A program made the position numbers and the translations under genes. A stretch of 64,000 bases of DNA from positions 74,305,502 through 74,369,501 of the forward strand of contig CM057832.1 in the NCBI GenBank assembly GCA_030068075.1, in the 5' to 3' direction. The stretch's first letter is position 1. Every line of letters begins with the position of its first letter. Positions 35,787 through 46,625 of the stretch are shown here, in pieces. A model generated the notes under the pieces. That model searched no databases, was not told the origin of the DNA, and saw only the letters and a list, made by a program, of their open reading frames with translations. The DNA comes from Paguma larvata (Eukaryota > Chordata > Mammalia > Carnivora > Viverridae).

Positions 35787-35949
35787 AAGAAATAGATTTT
35801 TATCCAGCTGAGAAAAAAACAAGGAAAACAGCACTGGGGGAGAAGACCAGACCTCTGTAAGTGCAAAGGACATGCCCTTCCTACAAGGTTATACTTGATG
35901 AGTGACAAGAAAGATTGCTTTCTCTGAACCCATAAGAATTCCAATATTA

Positions 35950-38345
35950 ATCCAGATAACTTCCATAGCTCTTGTAATTAAAAATAAAAAATTTTAAATA
36001 ACTCACAATGGAAGATAAAAATTCTTAAAACTGAATGACAAGGAAAATCCTGCTTCTAAGCCATTTGAAAGATGTTCCTAAAGTCGAATTGAGAAAGAAA
36101 CTGATAGTCTTAAATGTTCATATTAGGAAATGAGAAATGCTGAAAATTAATGAGCAAATTATTCACTTTAGGAAGCGAGAACAACAAAACACCAAAAAAT
36201 GTAGAATAAAAAAGATAATAAATATAAGAGCCTAAATCAAAGAAGTAGAGAAGACAGGATAGAGATCAACAAAATTAACAGATCTTTGAAAAAGAATAGG
36301 TCTTCAAAGAGTATACAAAGATTGGCTAACATCCAGCAAGAGTAATCAAGAAAAAAAGGGAGTACAAAATAACAAGGATAATATGAAAAGGGCCACAGCT
36401 ACATAGAGAACAGAAGGTTTAAAAATAAGAAAATAATATTATGAACAGTTTTACAGACATCAAGTTATAAAATTTTGGCCTACCAGACAAATTCTGGGAA
36501 AATATACTTTTTATAAAGGATCAAAAAGAAATATAAAATGTGAAAGTTGCTCTGATCATTAAAAGAACAGACTCAAACATTTGAAGTCTTCTTAGAAAGT
36601 TATATTGGCAAGTTTTAACAAATCTTGTAGGGTCAAAAATTAAAAATATATGCCAATGCTTCTAGAGAATAGAACAAAGGGAAGATTTTTCTAATTTTAC
36701 GAGGCCAGCATAAACTTGATATGATATCTAGACACAAGGACCAGGCAAGAAATGAAAAGTTCAAGCCAATCACACTCATGGATGCAAACAAAACAAAAGC
36801 ACCAGCAAATAAAATCCAGAAATACATTAAAATGGTAGTAAATCATGACTGGCCTGGTTTTATATCAAGAATGTATGATTAGTTCGATGGTAAGAAAAAT
36901 TACATAATTCACCACATTGAGAGATGAAGGGAGAAAACCCTTCCGGGGACCCCAGTTTTATCCTTTGCTTATGGTCAGTAGGAAAACTGGGAATAGAAGG
37001 GAACTTTCTAAATTGAAAAAGAATAACTATGAACATTTCACAGCAAAGATCATTGTTAATGATGCAAAGATAAAAAGATTCTACTTAAAATGAGAGAAAA
37101 GGGAAAGATCCCCCCATCACCACTTTTAGCCAATAGGAGAGAGAGAGAGAAAGAGAGAGAGAGAATGCATAAAGATTGGAAAAGGAAAACATGAATCTAT
37201 AACTAAGTCTCGAAGGCAGAAAATTATTTATCCAGAAAACCAAAACAGACTGATTAGTAGAACCCATAAGGGAGTTTAGCAAAATTAATAGATAAAAGAT
37301 CAATGTGTAAAAATCAATGACCTTCCTAACTTTTAACAAAGAGTTAGAAAATGGACTTAAAAAAATACAACCTAGAAAAAGAAAAAAATGTAAAATCTTA
37401 GGAAGAAACTTAAAATATTTCTAAAAGCTAGAAAATAAAATCAAAATCTTTACTAAATTATATTTCCAAAATGAGAGAAAATCATATTAATGCGTAGAAA
37501 AACTTGATTTCCCAAAGTCAATACAGAGAGTGAACGTAATTCCAACCATAATATAAAAGTATTTTTCTCAGAGCTTATCAACATGATTGCATAATTTATA
37601 AAAATCTCATCTGAATAGTCAAATCAATTTGAGGAATAACCTAAGAGAGAAACTCATGCTACCAGTAGATTATAAAGACCTTATTAGAGTTTTAATAATT
37701 TATATAGTGTCATTGCTTCAAGGATAGATGAAGAGACCACTTGGGTATGACAAAGTGTCGAGAAACAGTTCTAGGTATTTATGCAAATCTGCTCTATCAC
37801 AAGGCCAGTATTAGAGATCAATGAGTTAAAAAAATGTATTAAAAATTATACCGAGAAAATTAATTATCCATAAGGAAAAACACAAAACGAACAACAGCAA
37901 ACGAACAAGAAGAATTGAATCCCCATTTCACACCATGTCCAAAAAGTAATTCTACATGGCTTAAGGATTTTCATGTGAAAGTCAAATTTTAAAGCTTATA
38001 TTATAGAAATGATCGTACGAGCATATATTTGTGACTTTGGTGTAGAAAAGGATTTCTTAAGACTTCCAAAATGGAAAACACCAATCAATAAATTCAATTT
38101 GTTCAATAGAAAAATAAAATGTGTGTGTAGATATAAAAACAGAACTAAGATCATTAATTAAATGTATAAAGAAATGCTTAACCTCATTAGCATTCAAACA
38201 TGTAAAACAAAAATTATAACACAGTACAATTTCATACCCACTGTATTGGCAAGATTTAAGATCTGACAATCCCCAGTGTTGGGAAGGTTAGTAATGTCAA
38301 GAACGCCTAAGGCAATCACTTACAATTGATACGACTTTACCCCCA
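35950..38345 (+). mobile_element. Old LINE-1 ORF2 body, sense, heavily decayed
   Basis: A-rich plus strand with ORF2 landmarks: 'agatcaacaaaattaacaga', 'aaagattggctaacatcca', 'catcaagttataaaattttg', 'gaaatgaaaagttcaagcc'-type text and 'gatgcaaagataaaaagatt'. Stops are frequent in all frames, so no ORF2 product can be made. It probably consists of more than one fragment. Confidence 0.8.
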
Positions 38346-38358
38346 TAAAATAGAAGAT

Positions 38359-38547
38359 GGGGCACCTGAGCAGCTCATTCAGTTAAGCATCTGACTTCAG
38401 CTCAGGTCATGATCTCATGGTTTGTGAGTTAGAGCCCCACATCGGCTTTCTGTTGTCAGCACACAGCCTGCTTCAGATCTTCTGCCTGCCCCTCTCTCTC
38501 TGCCCCTACCCTGCTCTCTCTCTCTCAAAAATAAACCTAAAAAAATT
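38359..38547 (+). repeat. Felid SINE, sense, inside L1
   Basis: 'ggggcacctgagcagctcat' head, 'ctgacttcagctcaggtcat', 'ctcatggtttgtgagttag', CT tract and 'aaaaataaacctaaaaaa' tail. The middle block is slightly shortened. Confidence 0.9.
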
Positions 38548-38559
38548 GAATCTGCATAC

Positions 38560-40850
38560 ACCCTCTAACTGCTAAGTATATATATTTATACCCTAAAGAA
38601 TTTTTGCACATTTGTTTCAAAATACATGAACAGAAAATTTACCATAACCACAATAACTGGAAAGAAATCAAATATCCACAAATAGAACACATAATGTTTT
38701 AGTATATCGTACAACTGAATACCCCATAACAATAGGAACAAAATGGAATCTTTCAGAATGGCAGACTAAGGAGTCTGGTGAGCCATTTCCCCGGTAAAAC
38801 AATAATTTAGTGAAAATTATAAAACATGGAAATTTAAAGTCCTTGAAAATTGTCTTAGTACATACAGCAAACGAGGAAATATTCGTTCAAGAAAACTGAC
38901 TAAACCTCAGTAAGAATCCAGCCATATATCTAAAAGATCATACACTATTATGGTACAAAAATTATCCCAGGAATATAAGGTTGGCTCAATGTACAGAAGT
39001 CAATTAATGTACTAACACCATATTATTAGAACAAAGGGGAAAAAAACCATAGATGCAGAAAACACCATTTGAGAAAATCCAAACTAGGAATAGAAAGGAA
39101 CTTCCTTCATCTGATAAAAATCACTAAGATTATATATGAAAAACTCACGACTAACTATTATATTTACAGGTCAAAAACTAAATGCTTTCCCCCTAAGATC
39201 AGAAACAAGACAAGGATGCTTATTCTCTCTCCCTACTTGTATTCGGCAATGTATTGGGTATTCTAGTCAGAACAATTAAGCAAGTAAAAGAAAGAGAAGC
39301 TTCCAGATTGGAAAAGAAGAAGTAAAATTACCTCTATTTGCTAATGACATGATCTGTTTTTTTTCTTTTACAGAATCTTAGGGAATCCACTAAAAACTAT
39401 TAGAATAAACAATGCTGTAGGATACAGAATATAAAAAATCAATTGTATTTTGCATGCATGATCTAAAAATGAAGTGAAGAAAATTTCATTTACAAAACCA
39501 TTAAACACAATAAAATACTTAGGAATAAACTTAACAAAAAAGCACAAGACTTGTGCACTGAAATCTTAAGGAAAGCCTTCATAAATGGGAAGACACCCCA
39601 TGCTCATTAATTGGGAGATGTGATAATCTTAAGGTGCTGATACTCCCCAAACTGATCTACAGATTTGATGCAATTCCTATCAAATTCCCAGCTTCTTTTC
39701 TTTTTTTTTTTTTTTTTGCAGACATAAAAAGCTAACCCTGGAAATATAAGGGAATGAGAACAGACAAAACAATCTTAAAAAGAACAAAGTTGGATAAGTC
39801 ATACTTGCCAATTTCAAAACTTCCTACAAAGCATCAGTAAGACAATGTCATACTGGTGTAAGGACACATAAATGGGTCAATTTAATAGCAGTGAGAATCC
39901 AGAAATAAACCTTCGCCTTTTGTGGTCAATTGATGACGAGAGAGACCAAACAATTCAATTGGGGAAAGAAGGGTCTTTTCAACGAATGGGAGTGGATAGC
40001 AACAAGTGGATATCTACATGCAAAAGACTGAAGCCGGGCCACTAACACCATACACAAAAAATAACTCAAACTGGATGAAACACCTAAATGCAAAAGCTAA
40101 CACTATAACCTCCTAGAACAAAATATATGAGTAAATCTTGGTGACTTTGGGTTATACATGATTTTGTAAATACAACACTAAAAGCACAAGCAGCAAAAGA
40201 AAAAATAGATACGTTGCATTTCATTCGAATTAAAAAATTTTATGCTTCAAAGGATACTGTGAAGAAAGTAAAAGGAAAAACCTACGAAATGGGAGAAAAT
40301 ATATGCAGGTCGTAATTCTGATATACAAAATAGAAGATCTCTAACAGGTCAATAATGAAAAGATAATTCGGGTTTAAAATGCGCAATAATTTGAATAGAC
40401 ATTTATCCAAAGATAAATGAATGGCCAACAGGCACATGGAAACGTATTCACATCATGTCCTGTGAATCGAAATGACAATGACATCCCCTTCACTCTACAA
40501 GGATAGCTATATTGATAATACTTTTTATTTTTTTTTTAATTTTTTAACATTTTTTTATTTATTATTGAGAGACAGAGAGAGAAAGAGCATGAACATGGGT
40601 GGGGCAGAGAGAGGGGGAAACACAGAATCTGGAGGAGGCTCTAGGCTCTGAGCTGTCAGCACAGAGCCCAACCTGGGGCTCAAACTCACAAACTGGAATC
40701 ATGACCTAAGCTGAAGTCAGCCGCTTCATCGACTGAGCCACCCAGGCGCCCCTGATAATACTTTTTAAAGCGAGATAGGAGTTAGTAAGAATATGCAGAA
40801 ACTGGAACCCTTCAGACACGGCTGGGGGGAATATAAAATAGTCGAGAGTA
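38560..40850 (+). mobile_element. Old LINE-1 ORF2 with reverse-transcriptase region remnant, sense
   Basis: L1 wording continues: 'tatcccaggaatataaggtt', 'gaaacaagacaaggatgctt' and 'ctatttgctaatgacatgat'. The last codes for Leu-Phe-Ala-Asn-Asp, where functional reverse transcriptase has a Phe-Ala-Asp-Asp catalytic box, so a catalytic aspartate is lost. Further ORF2 text runs to about 40850 with a SINE inserted at 40528-40752. It is inactive. Confidence 0.82.
40528..40752 (-). repeat. Felid SINE, antisense, inside L1
   Basis: Complete element with a perfect 15-bp duplication TGATAATACTTTTTA at 40513-40527 and 40753-40767. The head 'ccacccaggcgcccc' retains a CpG, so it may be among the less aged copies. 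Confidence 0.95.
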
Positions 40851-40859
40851 TTTTCCAGT

Positions 40860-41430
40860 CATCATTATGAGGATGTCCTGCTTTTACTTCCGATTTTTTA
40901 CTCATGAAAGACTGCTGTCCACCTCATAATTTTACTGGTTCAGATAATGAGCCTTTTCTTTTGATAGCTGTTTCCTTTTATCCTCTATAGTTCTTGTTTC
41001 CATTTGGATTTGGTGTTTCTTCCATGGATCTGCTGTGGATTTCCATCTAAAATTATGTTCCCCTTTGAGGTAGTTGTATTTTGGTTACACATTATCTCTT
41101 CACTAGTGCCTCTCAATATTTTTCTTTCTGGAAACCCTCTTAGGTATATTGTAAAGCTTCTCACTATTTGGTCTCTTCTCTTTAACAACTTTCATCTCTT
41201 AATCTCCTTTTGGCTTCTTGGTGATTTCTAATTATCAGTATTTCCATTAATATTCTCTTCAGTTGTCTAATCTTCTGTTCAATCCATCGTGTGAGTGTTT
41301 CTTTTTTCTCAAAGTCTATGGTCTTCATTTCCAGAAATTCTAGTTGTATTTAAAAAATTACCTTGTAGTTTTTATTTCTTCCTTTCTCTCTGAATATTTT
41401 ATATATAAAGCCATGTATAACTTCATTTTT
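40860..41430 (-). mobile_element. Probable old L1 5'/ORF1-region fragment, antisense
   Basis: 'cttttatcctctatagttct', 'ctaatcttctgttcaatcca' and 'catttccagaaattctag' are typical of the antisense early region of L1M elements. It adjoins another antisense L1 fragment. Confidence 0.5.
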
Positions 41431-41436
41431 AAGCAT

Positions 41437-42405
41437 TTTAATTCCAATACAATATACAGTGTTATATTAGTTTCAGGTGTACAACACAGTGATTCAACAC
41501 GTCCATATATTGCTCGGTGTTTATCAAGACAAGTGCACTCTTTAATCCCCAGCACCTGTTTTACCCATCCCCCATCCATCTCCCCTCTGGTCACCATCAG
41601 TTTGTTCTCTATAGTTAAAAGTCTGTCTCTTGGTTTGTCTCTTCCTTTTTTTCCCCTTTGCTCATTTGTTTTGTTTCTTAAATTCCACATCTGAGTAAAA
41701 ATCATGTGATATTTGTCTTTTTCTAACTTGTTTCACTTAGCATAATACTTCTAGCTCCATCCATGTCATTGCAAATAGCAAGATTTCATTCTTTTTATGA
41801 CTGAATAATATTTCCTGGGTGTGTGTGGGGGGCCACATCTTCTTTATGCATTCATTTATAGCTGGACACGTGGGCGGCTTCCGCAATTTGACTATTGTAA
41901 ATATTGTAAATAATGCTGTTACAAATATCAGGGTGCAAGTATCCCTTTGAATTAGCGTTCTTGTATTTTAGAGGTAAATACCCAGTAATGCAATTGCTGG
42001 ATCGAAGGGTGGTTCTATTTTTACCCTTCTGAGGAAACTCCACAGTGTTCCACATGAGATGCACCAGTTTGCATTGCTACCAACAGTGCAGGAGGGTTCC
42101 TTTATCTCTGCATCCTCACTTACATTTGCTGTTTCTTGTTTTTAGTCTGGCCATTCTGGTGGGTAAGAGGTGATATCTCATTGTAGTTTTGATTTGCGTT
42201 TCCCTGATGGTCAGTGATGTTGAACATCTTTTCATGTGTCTGTTGGCCGTCTGGACTTCTTCTTTGGAGAAATGTCTGCTCATTTTGTCTGCCCATTTTT
42301 TAACTGGCTCATTTGTTTTTTGGGTGTTGAGTTGTTTAAGTTCTTAATATATTTTGGATACTGACCCTTTACCGGATATGTCACTTGCAAATATTCAGAA
42401 TGTTC
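41437..42405 (-). mobile_element. LINE-1 3' end, antisense
   Basis: Reverse complement of a carnivore L1 tail: 'tgttatattagtttcaggtg', 'tacaacacagtgattcaaca', 'cccatccatctcccctctgg', 'ttagcataatacttctagct', 'ccatccatgtcattgcaaat' and 'gttttgatttgcgtttccct'. It is 5'-truncated inside ORF2. Minus-strand frames are short and broken. Confidence 0.88.
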
Positions 42406-42413
42406 TTAATTTT

Positions 42414-42416
<3 letters not shown>

Positions 42417-42453
<37 letters not shown>
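42417..42453. repeat. (CA)n microsatellite
   Basis: About 37 bp of pure CA at the high-coordinate edge of the L1 tail. Confidence 0.95.
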
Positions 42454-42455
<2 letters not shown>

Positions 42456-43194
42456 TAAAAATAGAGAGATAAAGAAAGAAATAGAAACCCCAAGGTACAA
42501 TTATATATAATATACAAATAAATATAAACCTTTTTAAGAGTGTTCTCTTATCTATAATTCCTTCAGTCTGGATTTCTTTATTTATACTGTCCATAAACCT
42601 TCTACTGTAGTAGTTTGCTGACACTCTTTGGAAAGTTTTGACTGTGAGGTCTCCTTCAGACTAGGGAATAAGACTGTTTCTTAGTGCAGACCAGTGAATC
42701 TTAATTTTTGTAGGTGTGACTTTGGGACATTTGAATTCGTCTTTTCTGGGGTTCAAACAGTTTCCTTATCTGGACCAGTTTTATGTAAATTTCTGGATTC
42801 AGAGTTCCCTCCAGTTACGTAGAGTGCAAATTAGTTTCTACACCCACTTTTTTTTATTTTTTGGTTTTTGTTTTTTGTTTAAAGAAGATGAGAGTTTGAA
42901 TCCCTTGCATGCTAGTTTGGTGTTTCATGGGTTTCCATGCCATACCCACTGACCAGTCTGGGGGGTAAATACTTCCATAGAAAGGGTAGTCTTTTGCATT
43001 CCAAATTTTATGTAGGAAGCTCAGTATTTTCTTCCTGTCAAGCCCTCAGCCTGAAAACTTAGACTCTTGTGTCCAGGCAGGCACTGAAGCCTCAGGGATT
43101 TGGTCCATGTGTTCAGTTCTGCAGTCCCTGTGACTCATTTGCTTGAGCTACCACTCATAGCTTTGGCCTTGTTTCCTCTTCATTTATAACATTG
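42454..43194. other. Non-coding stretch, nothing recognised
   Basis: No named repeat. The text 'gacttctttatttatactgt'-like and 'agactcttgtgtccaggcag' does not match anything I can place; no credible frame. Confidence 0.45.
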
Positions 43195-43208
43195 AGAGAT
43201 TTGTCTTT

Positions 43209-43396
43209 TTTTTTAACTTTATGTATTTTGAGACAGAGTATGAGTGGGGGAGGAACTGAGAGACAGACAGAGAATCCCAAGCAGGCTCTGCACTTTCAGC
43301 ATGGGGACCACTGTGGGGCTAGAACTCACGTACCGTATGATCATGAGCCAAAATGAAATCTGCCACTTAACCAACTGGGCTACCCAGGCGCCCTTA
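43209..43396 (-). repeat. Felid SINE, antisense, diverged
   Basis: Body 'cccaagcaggctctgcact' and head 'actgggctacccaggcgccc', with a perfect 14-bp duplication AGAGATTTGTCTTT at 43195-43208 and 43397-43410. Confidence 0.94.
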
Positions 43397-43540
43397 AGAG
43401 ATTTGTCTTTCTGAATCTGACACTTGCATCTGGTTTCTATACTTTTCTTTCCCGTTTCTTTGTGTTGGAGAGGAATGGTCAGAAGGCACTTCCAGCATCA
43501 GCTGAGACCACCCAGTGACTGTAAGTTACCTTTCTTCTTA

Positions 43541-43749
43541 TTTTTTTTTAATGTTTATTTATTCTTGAGGGAGAAGGAGACAGAGTGTGAGTGGTGGAGG
43601 GGCAGAAAAAGGGAGACACAGAATCCGAAGCAGTCTCTAGGCTCTGAGCTATCAGCACAGAGCCCGACGCGGGGCTTGAACTCATGAGCCATGAGATCAT
43701 GGCCTGAGCTGAAGTTGGACACTCAACTGACTGAGCCACCCAGGCACCC
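43541..43749 (-). repeat. Felid SINE, antisense
   Basis: 'taatgtttatttattcttga', 'gtgagtggtggaggggcag', 'ggctctgagctatcagcaca' and 'ctgagccacccaggcaccc'. Flanks share only an approximate TTCTTATT motif. Confidence 0.92.
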
Positions 43750-43969
43750 ATTCCTCTCTTATTCTTAATGCTATAAGTATACATATATTCGCTCTCTCAT
43801 CCTCTCTCTCTCTCTCTCAAGTAGTCTTGCAAGTGCTTTACATATTTAAGTTTACTTTTTGGTCTTTTAATGGATTTCTGAGTTTAATGCTTTGTTTATT
43901 TTCACTCATTCTACCATGCTCATTGTTATTAATTTCAAGTAGTCTTTTCTCTAGGACCCATGTATTATT

Positions 43970-44300
43970 CATTGCTGGGTAACAAATCAGACCAAAATAT
44001 CACGGCTTAAAACACCAACATTTTTTATCTCGCAGCGTCTATGCATTTGAGTGCAACTTAGTCTTCAGGCTCTAGGTCTTTCCCAAGGTTGCAGTTATCA
44101 TAAAGATCAAAGAGGGAGGATCGGTTCCTTGTAGGCTATTGGTCGGAGGCTCCTCATAGCGCCTTGACATCTGGGCTTCTCCACAGAGCGTCTCAGAACA
44201 TGACAGCATGCTTCATCAGGGACCCCGTGTGGAAGCAGGACGTGGAGACAGAAAAAGAGCTCCAGCAAGACAGAAGCCCTCATCTTTGGTAACTTATCAC
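43970..44300 (+). repeat. Ancient interspersed repeat fragment, family not named
   Basis: 'cattgctgggtaacaaatca', 'gaccaaaatatcacggctta' and 'aaacaccaacattttttatc' are the opening of a widespread mammalian repeat; later text ('catgacagcatgcttcatca') fits its distal part. It ends in unrecognised sequence. Confidence 0.5.
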
Positions 44301-44339
44301 AGAGCTGATGCTGTGTCATTTCTCTTCATAAAGGAACTT

Positions 44340-44637
44340 TCTTTGCCCTGCTTCATGCTTTTATTTTAAATTCAATTTTGTCCAATATTAATATTGTAAA
44401 GTTGGCTTTTTAAAATGGTATGTGACTGATAGACCTTCATCCATCCTATTTTCAGAGCTTAATTTTATGAGTGTCTCCTTTAAATAATGATCATGGGTTT
44501 TATTTGATTAGAGATTTTTTTTGCTTTAAAAAAATTTATCTTATTAAAATTGCTTTGGTATATTAGCTTTTTTAATTCTTTTCCTTTCATATTTTTCAGT
44601 GAAAAAACATATTCTATATTAGATTCTACTAATGGTT
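44340..44637 (-). mobile_element. Possible old L1 fragment, antisense
   Basis: T-rich text ('ccaatattaatattgtaaag', 'ttgctttggtatattagct') is compatible with antisense L1 ORF2 but too decayed for certainty. Confidence 0.35.
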
Positions 44638-44650
44638 ACTGTTAATTTTT

Positions 44651-44856
44651 AAAAATTTTTAATGTTTATTTTTCTTGAGAGAGAGATGGAGCACAAGCGA
44701 GGGAGGGGCAGAGAGAAGGAGACACAGAATTTGAAGCAGGCTTCAGGCTCTGAGCTGTCAGCACAGAGCCCGATGTGGGGCTCAAACCCACAAACCATGA
44801 GATCATGACCTAAGCCAAAGTCGGATGCTTAACCGATTGAGCCATCCAGGTGCCCC
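44651..44856 (-). repeat. Felid SINE, antisense
   Basis: Complete element. The flanking duplication ACTGTTAATTTTT / ACTATTAATTTTT (one mismatch) is at 44638-44650 and 44857-44869. Confidence 0.93.
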
Positions 44857-45673
44857 ACTATTAATTTTTTTATGGTGATTGATAAACAGTGTTATGTTAG
44901 TGTCAGATATACAACAATGTTAAAAAAAAAACAATTTAGGAATCAAGTATAAAGTGCCATCGTGAATGTGAAAATCATTGAGAAGTTTAGCGTACTGTTC
45001 CATCTCTTGTAGGACCTGTTATGCCACCGTGTCTCAGCCTGGCTTGCTTTCCTTTTTCTCTTTTTTCTCTTTTTCTCTCACACTCTCACTCTCTCTGTCT
45101 CTTCCTTTCTTCTTCTTTTCCTTCATCCATTCAATTTATTGATTGCCGATGTCAGGAAACAGAGCATGAAAAAGCATTTACAGTGTTCGGAAGTATTCCT
45201 CTCTCTCCCTCGGATATAGATATGCGTAGGATAGAGCTATAGAGTTAGCCTAGGTAGTGATATGTGTTATGAAGGAAGATAAAGCAGAATAAAAGGGATG
45301 TGGAATGTCAAGGGCCGAGGTTGCTGAAATGATTTATAAGGTGGTTAGGGAAGGCTCTGTGATAAAGCAACATTTAAGCAAGGACCAGAAGGAAGAAAGG
45401 CAGCAAATCATGTGTGTGTCTCAGAGAGGAGTGCTCTGAACAAACTTTCTGAGGTTAGAGCTTTTTGTCGAAGAATAGCTAGGAGGCAGGGTAGCTGATG
45501 GGGATTAAGGTAGGGGGATATTTGTAGGACATGAGGTCATGGAGTTGATGACAGAAGTCGGCCTTCTAGGCCATTCTAGTGACCTTTACTCTGAGTAAGA
45601 TAGGAGTCATTCTGGAGTTTGAGGTGAGCAAGTAGTGACTGAGTCTGATTTTTGTTTTTAAAAGTCTAATTAT

Positions 45674-45883
45674 GGGGCACCTGGGTGGCTCAGCTGGTTG
45701 AGCGTCTGACTTCAGCTCACATCATGATCTCATGGTTCATGAGTTCAAGCCCCCCATTGAGCTCTGTGCTGAAAGCTCGGGGCCTGGGGCCTGCTTCAGG
45801 TTGTGTGTCTCCCTCTCTGTCTGCCCCTTCCCTACTCACACTCTGTTTCTTGAAGACAAATAAGTATTTTTAAAAATGATTTT
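45674..45883 (+). repeat. Felid SINE, sense, first of a tandem pair
   Basis: 'ggggcacctgggtggctcag' head and 'ctgacttcagctcacatcat' body. The tail is T- and A-rich. Flanking copies of a TAATTATG-containing target are at 45664-45674 and 45884-45900. Confidence 0.92.
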
Positions 45884-45900
45884 AAGTATAATTATGTCAA

Positions 45901-46105
45901 GGGCGTTTCAGTGGCTCACTCGGTTAAGTGTCCAATGCTTGATTTTGACTCAGGTCATCATCTCACAGTTGTGAGATTGAGCCCCATGTCAGGCACTGTG
46001 CTGACAGCATGGAGCCTGTTTGGGACTCTCTCTCTCTCTCTCTCTCTCTCTCATGGCCGTCCCTAATCACACTCTCTCTCAAAATAAATAAATAAAATTT
46101 TAAAA
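45901..46105 (+). repeat. Felid SINE, sense, second of a tandem pair
   Basis: Variant head 'ggcgtttcagtggctcactc' and body 'ccaatgcttgattttgactc', (CT)n tract, AAATAAATAAAA tail. A perfect 17-bp duplication AAGTATAATTATGTCAA lies at 45884-45900 and 46106-46122. Its left copy is also the right-hand duplication of the previous SINE. Confidence 0.94.
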
Positions 46106-46169
46106 AAGTATAATTATGTCAAATGAACAAAGAAGAAAGTAAAAAAAAAAACAGATTTTTATAGAACTA

Positions 46170-46388
46170 AAAAAATTTTTTTAACATTTATTCATTTTTG
46201 AGAAACAGAAAGAGGCAGAGTGTGAGTGGGGGAGGGGCAGAGAGAGACACACACACAGAATCCGAAGCAGGCTCCAGGCTCTGAGCTGTTAGCACAAGCC
46301 CAACCTGTGGCTCGAACTCATAAGCCAAGAGATCATGGCCTGAGCCAAAGCCAGATGCTTAACTAACTGAGCCACCCAGGTGCCCTAC
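46170..46388 (-). repeat. Felid SINE, antisense
   Basis: 'taacatttattcatttttga', 'gtgtgagtgggggaggggca', 'aggctctgagctgttagcac' and 'ctgagccacccaggtgccct'. The flanking CAGATTTTTA (about 46152) and CAGACTTTTT (46391) suggest its duplication, now overprinted by the adjacent L1 insertion. Confidence 0.9.
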
Positions 46389-46399
46389 AACAGACTTTT

Positions 46400-46625
46400 T
46401 TTTTTTTTTTTTTTTTTTTGGTCAAATTGGTTTCCATACAACACCCAGTGCTCATCCCAACCCGTGCCCTGCTCAGTGCCGGTCACCCACTCTCCCTCCT
46501 CCCATATCCCCCTCACCCCTCGGTTTGTTCTTAGAATTTAAGAGTCTCTTACGTTTTGTCTCTCTCCGTCTCTGTGTCTTTTTTCTTTCCTCTCTTCCCC
46601 TCCCCCCACCCCCAGTTTTCTGTAA
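46400..46625 (-). mobile_element. Short LINE-1 3' tail, antisense
   Basis: A T24 tract (poly(A) on minus), then the antisense felid L1 3' end: 'caaattggtttccatacaac', 'acccagtgctcatcccaacc' and 'gttcttagaatttaagagtc'. Only about 230 bp were copied. The duplication AACAGACTTTT is at 46389-46399 and 46626-46636. The same tail sequence appears in sense at 61330-61385, so both derive from one L1 lineage. Confidence 0.9.

Noticed and set aside
37138..37165. Coding relic in a Ser/Leu-rich minus-strand frame
   Set aside because: It is translation of a GA microsatellite within an old L1.
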